A DNA stretch of 5,014 bases, from contig CALCPB010000115.1 of the NCBI GenBank assembly GCA_937897665.1, positions 1 through 5,014 of the forward strand. Direction: 5' to 3'. The notes below the pieces were generated by a model that was not told the DNA's origin, ran no database searches, and was given only the letters and a program-made list of their open reading frames with translations. Shown here one piece after another: positions 1 to 5,014 of this stretch; within the stretch, counting starts at the first letter, position 1, and each line of letters opens with the position of its first letter. The DNA is from an uncultured Halomicronema sp. GTDB taxonomy: Bacteria; Cyanobacteriota; Cyanobacteriia; Phormidesmidales; Phormidesmidaceae. Made by a program: the position numbers and the translations under genes.

Positions 1-6
1 CGTTAA

Positions 7-393
7 ATATATCAACTTATTGCGAAGGAAAATGGCCCAGTCTACAATTATTTGATACTCTCCAAAGATGCAGGAAAAGCTAAAGATGATGCTAAAGACC
101 GTCGAGACAAAATAGCTGATGCTGAAGGCAAACAAAAATCCAACGATCTCGCACATAAAATTCATACAAGATATTTAGCATCAGATATTGGTCAAGACTT
201 CCTAATTGTGTCAGATCACATATTTGTAAGCTTCAATCTTTATTCATCGGCACATGCAAAAATGCCACGTGAATACTACTACTTTAGAAGCAAGAATATC
301 TCGGACAACTACCGGGCTTGGCACAGCAGGTACTGGAATGATAATAACACCCAGCGTCTACCTGTGAGCGCTAGTGATCATGATGCAAGCTAG
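7..393 (+). CDS. C-terminal remnant of a PLD-like (HKD-type) protein, start not found
   Basis: The frame is open from just after a TAA at 4-6 to the TAG at 391-393. The only start-like codon is TTG at 52, and no Shine-Dalgarno sequence precedes it, so I read this as the tail of a longer gene whose front is lost or lies in another frame. A charged Lys/Asp-rich stretch is followed by an H-x-R element (in KIHTRYL), then DFLIVSDHIFVSFNLYSS, then an acidic-aromatic RE-YYYF segment and a Trp/Tyr-rich end. This order resembles the C-terminal HKD half of phospholipase D-like proteins: H-x-K, a hydrophobic strand with Asp, G-S-x-N, then a Glu. Here the Lys is Arg and the Gly is lost, so catalysis would be doubtful even with a full protein. 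Such domains occur in nucleases and lipases. The family assignment is inference; the open frame is what is seen. The gene ends six bases before the convergent gene, with no clear terminator between. Confidence 0.45.
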   Translation: MYQLIAKENGPVYNYLILSKDAGKAKDDAKDRRDKIADAEGKQKSNDLAHKIHTRYLASDIGQDFLIVSDHIFVSFNLYSSAHAKMPREYYYFRSKNISDNYRAWHSRYWNDNNTQRLPVSASDHDAS

Positions 394-399
394 TTACGG

Positions 400-2226
400 C
401 TATAGAGTAAATGGTTCAATTAGTGCCATATCTGATGTGGAATTTAATGTATTTCTGATTTGCGTGTGATTGTCAGAAGCAAGTTGAAAAAATAAGTCTA
501 ATTCATTTGGATCAATCGCTCTTATGTAGAGTGAATTATTGTCAGAGTATCGACAGAGCGTTTCATAACCCTGGCTCTGCATCAGCTCATTGCACAAATT
601 GACTATGTCTGGAGCAACATTGGTGGACAAACTTACTTTGATATTTATCAGTTCGTTACCATGTGCCGGGAGCATCTCCGCGTTCATAGCATCAAATAAC
701 GCTTTAACTCTCTCAGCATAACTCATAAATCCTTCGCTTCTCGGTTCAAAATGTGACCGACTAAATGTTAACTTACCATTGTACTCACCACTATTGCCGA
801 ACATTAAACTCAGCAGTGTTGAAGAAGTAATAACAAATTCAGCCTTTGCTGTACTTGGTTTTACTCTATCAATGAATTTTTCGAACAATTCATCGTAGAA
901 TTTGTCTTTTTCTTCCGTCAGAGACCATGCGGGAGATGAAAAAATATCGTTCGACATAGCATACTGATCGAGATTGTCGCTTGTGTCAAATGATTTAAAG
1001 ATTTGATTACTCGAAATTCCTCTTTCAGTCACAAGCGAATGAATGTGTCGGCTTGAAATAGGTTGAAGTTCGCGAATGTACCGTAATCCTTCACGACTGT
1101 CTTTGAATGCATCGTGGTAGTGTTTCCGAAAACGTTCTGGCCAAAACTTAAATGTACCACTAATGACAACAACAGGAGGTACTCCATTAAATTCTAGTGA
1201 TAAGGTCCGGCGGGCAACAAATGAGCGATATGTACGAACTTGCTCGCGATCTGCCAACACATTTAGGTTATTACGATGATCCCAGGTCCAAAGCTGGGCG
1301 GATGCAAGTGTTATCGATAAATCATGTTCGGCTATCTCATTCACACTTAGTTCTCTGCAGTCTATACCATGATTGCGAAACAGCTGCAGCGAGGGATTGC
1401 CGGCTCCCTTTGTGGGTTCACTTATCTTGGGTATTAGCAGAGAAAAGTTGCGGCCTGATTTCTCAGCAATTTTAGAAAGTCTCACAGCGTACATTGCTAG
1501 GGGCTTTGAGTAGCCAATGGCGTATGCGTCTATTGGTCCATCGCGTCCAGACAGGAGTTCATCAAATGTGGTGTCTGCATGCCCTATTACTCGTTGAACA
1601 TTTCGTACTTTTCCCCATATACTTGCTGAAATGATTGCTCGTAGTGGTTGGGGAAAGTCTATATATTGTAGCACATAATGTGCCATAAATAGCGCTGGTG
1701 CAGGTCGATATTTGACGGCAGTACATAACTTCTTAATTAACTCTTTTTGAATCGAGTTAAGTGCCGTTCTTGTTCCCAATAAGTAGTTTACATGGTTCTC
1801 AAAACACATTGAGGCTCGGCCCGAGCTGACTTCAACATGATACTTTTCAACAAATCTATCATAGATTGCTTCTGCTTCTTCACTAGATATGTTTGAACTA
1901 TCTGGTGGTAAACCGCGCAATATTTCCAGTGTTTTGACCTGTCTCTCATCCATGCTTTCAGTGCCAGCTTGGGTCACTTCGTCGAGGTGTCGTCGTAAAT
2001 CTGAAATTGGATGCAAGAGATGTTGAACAGGAGCGAGTAAGTCTTGCAATAACTCGGCTGTATCATCGTTTTCGGACTGCACAAGGTCGTTCAGTAGTCG
2101 GTCGCTTGGGTGTGGGGTTTCTTTGACGACTGAGTATGATAGCGCGTTAATGTCAGAAAGAACTTCAGCGTGAAGCTCCATCTGTATGTTGCCAGCTGCT
2201 TCTTCTATGCGCTTAAAATTATCCAT
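400..2226 (-). CDS. 608-residue protein with a divergent eIF-2B/MtnA-like (ISOCOT) central domain
   Basis: ATG at 2226-2224 is the first possible start; the frame upstream is open to a TGA at 2298-2296 but has no ATG, GTG or TTG. No good Shine-Dalgarno is visible. Residues 1-225 look mostly helical, with an acidic first part. Residues about 232-405 follow the eIF-2B alpha/beta/delta and MtnA plan: strand IDAYAIGYS (232-240); a helix and strand NFSLLIPKISEP (260-271) where the family has a SRP/TRP turn; GAG then LFRNHGIDC (274-290); strand SITLASAQLW (304-313) where the family has the GAD motif; GVPPVVVISGTFKFWP (348-363), like the VP-x-V-ETYKF strand; and LQPISSRHIHSLVTERG (387-403), like the closing TPPELVDLVITELG. 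The catalytic Cys and Asp of MtnA isomerases are not evident, so a ligand-binding or regulatory role is likelier than isomerase activity. Residues 440-608 are unrecognised; about 527-580 suggest a small alpha/beta unit. There is no signal peptide or membrane segment, so it is probably cytoplasmic. The domain call comes from reading motifs, not from a search. Confidence 0.75.
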   Translation of the reverse strand: MDNFKRIEEAAGNIQMELHAEVLSDINALSYSVVKETPHPSDRLLNDLVQSENDDTAELLQDLLAPVQHLLHPISDLRRHLDEVTQAGTESMDERQVKTLEILRGLPPDSSNISSEEAEAIYDRFVEKYHVEVSSGRASMCFENHVNYLLGTRTALNSIQKELIKKLCTAVKYRPAPALFMAHYVLQYIDFPQPLRAIISASIWGKVRNVQRVIGHADTTFDELLSGRDGPIDAYAIGYSKPLAMYAVRLSKIAEKSGRNFSLLIPKISEPTKGAGNPSLQLFRNHGIDCRELSVNEIAEHDLSITLASAQLWTWDHRNNLNVLADREQVRTYRSFVARRTLSLEFNGVPPVVVISGTFKFWPERFRKHYHDAFKDSREGLRYIRELQPISSRHIHSLVTERGISSNQIFKSFDTSDNLDQYAMSNDIFSSPAWSLTEEKDKFYDELFEKFIDRVKPSTAKAEFVITSSTLLSLMFGNSGEYNGKLTFSRSHFEPRSEGFMSYAERVKALFDAMNAEMLPAHGNELINIKVSLSTNVAPDIVNLCNELMQSQGYETLCRYSDNNSLYIRAIDPNELDLFFQLASDNHTQIRNTLNSTSDMALIEPFTL

Positions 2227-2309
2227 TTTTTGCCCAACTTTTTGATAACTTACTAATACTCTAGCTTTCGCGTTAAACGATAAGTGATGTTTGCATCATG
2301 TGATAGCCT

Positions 2310-2345
2310 GTTAGCGATCACAGCTGCTTAAAATGCAGCGATAAC
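2310..2345. repeat. Imperfect inverted repeat GTTAgCG / CGaTAAC with inner GCTGC hairpin
   Basis: The outer arms, GTTAGCG (2310-2316) and CGATAAC (2339-2345), match at six of seven positions. Inside them GCTGC (2323-2327) and GCAGC (2335-2339) form a five-base stem with an AT-rich loop. It lies about 85 bases upstream of the 608-residue gene's start, so it may be an operator or part of the leader for that gene. The arm order (GTT outside left, AAC outside right) is opposite to an integron attC site. No function can be assigned. Confidence 0.4.
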
Positions 2346-2364
2346 TTGTTTCAGGGGGTTGCAC

Positions 2365-2383
2365 AGGGGGCGGTACGCCCCCT
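2365..2383. repeat. Perfect 8-bp GC-rich stem-loop
   Basis: AGGGGGCG (2365-2372), loop GTA, CGCCCCCT (2376-2383) pair perfectly. No T-run follows on either strand, so it is not a classic intrinsic terminator. A smaller GCCG-agga-CGGC stem (2385-2396) follows at once. Hairpins of this GGGGGC type are common between genes in some alphaproteobacteria; linking this one to that group is inference. Confidence 0.55.
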
Positions 2384-2411
2384 TGCCGAGGACGGCGCAG
2401 CCGCCCGCAGA

Positions 2412-2442
2412 CAAGAGGCGGTGTCATACACCGCACATCTTG
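2412..2442. repeat. Two-tier stem-loop, CAAGA..GCGGTGT-CAT-ACACCGC..TCTTG
   Basis: The inner arms GCGGTGT (2418-2424) and ACACCGC (2428-2434) pair perfectly around the loop CAT. After a small internal bulge (one base against three) the outer arms CAAGA (2412-2416) and TCTTG (2438-2442) also pair. The second tier makes chance unlikely. It could be a structured RNA element, a protein-binding palindrome or a REP-like unit. The word GTGTCATAC within it (2421-2429) recurs at 2474-2482. Confidence 0.55.
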
Positions 2443-2463
2443 CGCGAAGCGTAACGTCGGAAC

Positions 2464-2493
2464 GAAAAGCCCAGTGTCATACTTTCAGGACAC
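2464..2493 (-). terminator. Weak terminator-like hairpin after the membrane-protein gene
   Basis: On the minus strand, a few bases after the stop codon at 2500-2498, GTGTC and GACAC (plus-strand 2489-2493 and 2474-2478) form a five-base stem with a ten-base loop. Five bases later comes a run of four T (plus-strand AAAA, 2465-2468). Stem and T-run are both short, so termination would be inefficient. If it does not act, the membrane genes and the 608-residue gene could share a transcript. Confidence 0.25.
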
Positions 2494-2497
2494 CCAT

Positions 2498-2950
2498 TCA
2501 GGAATTCCGGTCCGCCTTAGCGAGTTCGGGATGGTAGATGCGGTCTTCCGGCAGGCTTAGCCATATTCGCGCTATCAATGGAACCAAAACCAGCAGGGTC
2601 AGCAGGATCAGCATTTGGCCGTACATGTCAGACCAAGAGATAAATCCGGACATCATAGTTTGTCCTGTACTTCCCAAGTAGCCGATGGCAGCATTGGTTA
2701 CTGCAAACAGAACCATGGCAGCCATTGCATCGGCAAGGTTCATTGCATCTTGATACCTCTGCTCGCTTTTCTCCTCGCTTTCCCGGTATAGGTCGAGCAG
2801 GAATTTGCTCTCGTCGCGGAGGGCAGCATCGTGCACCCGTTGTGGCGGTACAGTATCGAATCCGCGATATTGCTCCCCATTTACCGCCCCCGGTATCACG
2901 ACAAGAAATGCCTTCAACAAAAACAGTGTCGCGGGGACGAGGAAAGCCGT
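2498..2950 (-). CDS. Small membrane protein, three membrane segments, non-standard or mutated start (ACG)
   Basis: The frame ends at TGA 2500-2498 and is open back to a TGA at 2974-2972. Before residue 11 it has no ATG, GTG or TTG. The hydrophobic segment begins earlier, so the TTG codons near 2920 would cut through it. A strong Shine-Dalgarno sequence, AAAGGAG (2964-2958), sits seven bases before ACG GCT (2950-2945), exactly where ATG GCT would be expected; I chose this start, giving 150 residues. Predicted membrane segments are about residues 2-23, 75-95 and 110-132. Between the first two is a charged, helical stretch of about 50 residues rich in Glu, Arg and Asp, and the C-terminus is polar. 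The family is not recognised. Alternatively this is the 3' part of the gene upstream, joined by a -1 shift near 2962 to give about 208 residues. The coding character of the frame is good; whether it is expressed is uncertain. Confidence 0.6.
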   Translation of the reverse strand, partial: TAFLVPATLFLLKAFLVVIPGAVNGEQYRGFDTVPPQRVHDAALRDESKFLLDLYRESEEKSEQRYQDAMNLADAMAAMVLFAVTNAAIGYLGSTGQTMMSGFISWSDMYGQMLILLTLLVLVPLIARIWLSLPEDRIYHPELAKADRNS

Positions 2951-3123
2951 CCAATTTCTCCTTTCGTAGCCTCAAGTTGAATCGTCTGCTGTCCCTTGAT
3001 CGCCTCAAATCTGCGATCAGCCCAAATTTTAGCGATCCAGCCACCAATCGCCAAGATCAGGGTGTTCGTTGAAAGTTGTGTCGCGATGGAGCCGAAATCC
3101 AAGGTGGCAAGGTAGTCCCACAT
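2914..3123 (-). CDS. 69-residue membrane-anchored protein, overlapping or formerly fused to the next gene
   Basis: ATG at 3123-3121 has a good Shine-Dalgarno, GAAGGA (3136-3131), at seven bases' spacing, so this start is well supported. The product has a short soluble N-terminus, one membrane segment (about residues 18-34, TLILAIGGWIAKIW), then a charged helix (ADRRFEAIKGQQTIQLEATK). This is the usual plan of small N-anchored proteins with a cytoplasmic coil. The last 14 or so residues (IGRLSSSPRHCFC) look unlike the rest and lie over the start of the following membrane gene, in another frame. Either the two genes truly overlap by 37 bases, with the second start reached by coupling, or a frameshift around 2962 has split one longer gene and this tail is out-of-frame read-through. 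No family is recognised. Confidence 0.55.
   Translation of the reverse strand: MWDYLATLDFGSIATQLSTNTLILAIGGWIAKIWADRRFEAIKGQQTIQLEATKGEIGRLSSSPRHCFC
2958..2964 (-). promoter_or_regulatory. Strong internal ribosome-binding site preceding an ACG codon
   Basis: AAAGGAG on the minus strand lies inside the 69-residue gene, where it also encodes Lys-Gly-Glu, and seven bases before ACG GCT at 2950. The spacing is ideal for a start there. A TTG at 2954-2952 is too close and in the wrong frame. Confidence 0.45.
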
Positions 3124-3507
3124 ATTCCAATCCTTCAGTGGTTCAAAGGCTAAGGAAATTGCTTAGACGTGTTCATGGTTCCTGCCAAACCTTTTTGACC
3201 TTTCATGAATGCGCACGGGAAACGCCATCATGCTGTCCCACTTTGCGCATTTAAGTCGTCTAAGTGGTGAAATTCCAGCCGCACATCGTGAGGCGAAACC
3301 AATTCATGAAGATCGGCAGCCATGGCAAGCGGTTGTCCACACCCACCCAGAATGATGAAGTTAGATTCACGGTGCGACAAAAAACAATAGACGCTCAATG
3401 AGAACGTTGACTAGACTGAAGACAGGCTTCGGCCAAGGCAGGCTGATGGTCGCCACCAATGTATATGTTCTTTGGCCACATGGCTCACATTTGAATCAGG
3501 TTTCGAA
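3124..3507. other. Spacer between divergent units, no credible gene
   Basis: This stretch should hold the promoters for the minus-strand membrane genes and the plus-strand pair. Short overlapping frames are present: minus strand 3410-3228 (60 residues, including NFIILGGCGQPLAMAADLHE) and plus strand 3264-3401 (45 residues, from GTG). Neither has a ribosome-binding site or a recognisable motif; they may be decayed gene or insertion-element pieces. For the plus pair, TTGACT (3407-3412) resembles a -35 box but has no matching -10; TATATG (3462-3467) could be a -10 without a clear -35. No promoter can be assigned firmly, and no tRNA or CRISPR is seen. Confidence 0.35.
3131..3136 (-). promoter_or_regulatory. 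Ribosome-binding site for the 69-residue gene
   Basis: GAAGGA on the minus strand, seven bases before ATG at 3123. It fixes the start and is the best evidence that this short frame is translated. Confidence 0.6.
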
Positions 3508-4734
3508 ATGAATATTCCTTCAATTCTTCAGCGTGCTATCCTCAGCGGCGATGTATCTACCCTCGACGACTTATCAGATTTTGGTGAGCATATTGCCGCG
3601 CTCCAGCCAATGATCAGAGAGAGCGCAGATGCAATCGCTCAGAGCAGAAGTGTAAGTCTGACATTGCCCAAAAGAGAGGGTCTGTCGATTGCTCAACCTG
3701 AGCAGTTGAATGGATATGCTGTAGAGGAAAACTTGGCGCTCTGCGCTCAGAAATTCGAAGTCGTCGATGTGCTGATATCAGAAATAAGTGCACTTCAGTT
3801 TAGGTCCATTCAGCTAAACTCCTCCGAAGGTCTGCTGTCTGGCCTTCTCTCGTCGGACGCTAGCGCAGTAAGAGTACATTCGGCGATTGTCAGAGGCGAA
3901 ACACTCTATCCTGCTGGTTTGAGTCCGGAAAGCGAACCGAAACAAAGCCTCTCTGAAATGGATCTGAACAAGGAATTAAGCCGAACTGTACTCCGGTTAA
4001 GTGCGGCTTTGGTTGAGCTTCTAGCTTATGCGGAGATAACGATCAAAGGAGCCGAGAAGGTCTTTGGGGTCACGCCAGTTCTTGGGCCAATTTTTGATGA
4101 ATCCAGTGTTGATCCTATCGAAATTCTAAGGGAACAGATGCGTTCAATCTCATTGCAGCTCCGTGGAAAGATTAATCGTGAGTTGCAACTAATGCTTCCA
4201 ATTAGTCTGAAGTCAGCGCTGGATTCTGATGGCAATCCACTTACCACGATATGGGATGCATTAGAGGGAGCCAAAGCAACGGATCTGAGTGCTCACTTAA
4301 AGTCAGATGAATTCAACATCGATCTAGCGGCATACGCGGGATTTCCGACGGCTACTGGCTTTGAAGCTGCTACTTACCAGAACTTTCGTCTTCTGAGACT
4401 GGGGGTCGGCATTGTCGACCGTGAGTCTAGGCTAACACCAGAGGAGCGCATCAAAGAAGGCAAGCCGCAATCAACTTGGAACTTTGACTTTGGTTTCAAG
4501 TATGATCGGGATTGGCCTGTTCAGCCATGTGCCTTGCGGGGAGTTCCAGGGATAGCTGCGTTGCATCTACCGACTTGGGTGCAGAATGCTAGCATCCGCA
4601 ATATTGATCCTCGAATGAGCCTTGAAATGAAAGTGTGGAAGGACAACACTCAAAAAAACGTTCTGCAAGATGCACTGGAAGATGTACATGACATCATCGT
4701 CTACCTTCAAATTGCATACTCGCGAGATTCGTAG
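3508..4734 (+). CDS. Unrecognised 408-residue protein, first gene of a coupled pair
   Basis: I chose ATG at 3508 because AGG (3498-3500) stands seven bases before it. The TTG at 3472 in the same frame has no ribosome-binding site and would add 12 residues. Residues 1-230 are largely helical. They include a Leu/Ser-rich middle (about 85-125), a low-complexity Ser/Glu linker (about 138-150) and long helices at about 152-185 and 204-230. The last 90 residues differ: rich in aromatics and Pro (TWNFDFGFKYDRDWPVQP, 323-340; ALHLPTWVQNASIRNIDPR, 351-369), they look like a compact beta-containing unit, followed by a C-terminal helix. There is no signal peptide, membrane span or nucleotide-binding motif, so it is probably cytoplasmic. 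The next gene starts directly after its stop codon, so the two products are likely made in balance and may bind each other. I do not recognise the family. Confidence 0.8.
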   Translation: MNIPSILQRAILSGDVSTLDDLSDFGEHIAALQPMIRESADAIAQSRSVSLTLPKREGLSIAQPEQLNGYAVEENLALCAQKFEVVDVLISEISALQFRSIQLNSSEGLLSGLLSSDASAVRVHSAIVRGETLYPAGLSPESEPKQSLSEMDLNKELSRTVLRLSAALVELLAYAEITIKGAEKVFGVTPVLGPIFDESSVDPIEILREQMRSISLQLRGKINRELQLMLPISLKSALDSDGNPLTTIWDALEGAKATDLSAHLKSDEFNIDLAAYAGFPTATGFEAATYQNFRLLRLGVGIVDRESRLTPEERIKEGKPQSTWNFDFGFKYDRDWPVQPCALRGVPGIAALHLPTWVQNASIRNIDPRMSLEMKVWKDNTQKNVLQDALEDVHDIIVYLQIAYSRDS

Positions 4735-5014
4735 ATGGCTAGGCCGCTGAACAGCCCCGACCTGGTAGCGACGGCGTCAGTTGACGAGCTTGAGAAGCGC
4801 TACACGTATTTGCGGGATGAGTCCGAAAGGGCTGGTGTGTTCAATGTTTTTTTCCGTCCAAGAGTCCCTTTGGCAAGTTTGCCGCTAGATGCTATGCTTT
4901 GGAAGAGCGACCAAAGGCGTCACGATGAAATGCACAATATCGCGAAGTCAGCTTTTGCCAGGGTCAAATCGCTACAACAACAACTTGACAAAATGCGTCA
5001 GGTTGGTCCGCAAC
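4735..5014 (+). CDS. Coiled-coil-rich protein, 5' part only (runs off the window)
   Basis: ATG at 4735 follows the TAG of the preceding gene with no base between, and the frame stays open for 93 codons to the window edge. No good Shine-Dalgarno is visible (only a weak GCGAGA about 10 bases upstream), so translation probably depends on ribosomes finishing the upstream gene. The visible part begins with a polar stretch, then a charged helix (about residues 16-32, VDELEKRYTYLRDESER), a Pro/hydrophobic segment around FNVFFRPRVPLASLPLD, and a second long charged helix (about 57-90, ending SLQQQLDKMRQ) typical of a coiled coil. No family is recognised. It is in the same reading frame as the upstream gene, so TAG read-through would give a fused product. 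Confidence 0.75.
   Translation, partial: MARPLNSPDLVATASVDELEKRYTYLRDESERAGVFNVFFRPRVPLASLPLDAMLWKSDQRRHDEMHNIAKSAFARVKSLQQQLDKMRQVGPQ

Noticed and set aside
1197..1475. 92-codon plus-strand open frame inside the 608-residue gene
   Set aside because: It is antisense to a frame with clear domain motifs, and its product has no recognisable character.
2310..2345. Possible integron attC site
   Set aside because: The core-like words are in the order GTT..AAC, the reverse of an attC site, and no integrase or attI is present.
2346..2537. 63-codon plus-strand open frame over the stem-loop spacer
   Set aside because: It starts at TTG, its composition follows the GC-rich hairpins, and it runs into the end of the membrane-protein gene on the other strand.
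2628..3047. 139-codon minus-strand frame, rich in Cys and Arg
   Set aside because: It overlaps both membrane-protein frames, whose hydrophobic segments and ribosome-binding sites make them the better readings.
2725..3072. 115-codon plus-strand frame
   Set aside because: It is antisense to the membrane-protein frames, rich in Arg, Ser and Pro, and has no ribosome-binding site.
3162..3264. 8-base inverted repeat CTTAGACG / CGTCTAAG about 100 bases apart, as possible ends of a small mobile element
   Set aside because: The match does not extend beyond eight bases, there is no target-site duplication, and a match this short is not unlikely by chance.
4026..4274. 82-codon minus-strand frame
   Set aside because: It is antisense to the 408-residue gene and has no ribosome-binding site or domain features.

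Overview
The window looks like accessory DNA from a proteobacterium. This rests on the mosaic base composition, on Shine-Dalgarno-type starts, on GC-rich stem-loops of a kind I associate with alphaproteobacterial intergenic DNA, and on a lack of housekeeping genes. The genus cannot be read from the sequence. The left part (1-2300) is clearly more AT-rich than the middle (2350-3100), and the right part (3500-5014) lies between, so the blocks probably have different histories.

Layout. At 7-393 (+) is the tail of a protein resembling the C-terminal half of a phospholipase D-like (PLD/HKD) domain, with no supportable start. It converges, six bases apart, on a 608-residue gene (400-2226, -). The middle of that protein can be read as a divergent eIF-2B/MtnA-like (ISOCOT) fold, joined to a helical N-terminus and an unrecognised C-terminal region. 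Upstream of it is a 270-base spacer rich in stem-loops (2227-2497). Then come two overlapping minus-strand reading frames for small membrane proteins (2914-3123 and 2498-2950). The second lacks a standard start: a strong ribosome-binding site is followed at normal spacing by ACG GCT, so either ATG has mutated to ACG, or a rare ACG start is used, or the two frames were once one gene broken by a frameshift. A spacer without a credible gene (3124-3507) separates these from a plus-strand pair: an unrecognised 408-residue protein (3508-4734), and directly behind it, in the same frame with only TAG between them, the start of a coiled-coil-rich protein cut off by the window edge (4735-5014).

How the genes work together cannot be established. 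The plus-strand pair is clearly one translational unit. The membrane genes and the 608-residue gene share a strand but are separated by the stem-loop spacer and may be independent. The strongest candidate for something undescribed is the bacterial eIF-2B-like protein in an accessory setting, with small membrane proteins upstream. No known defence or mobile-element system can be named from the sequence.
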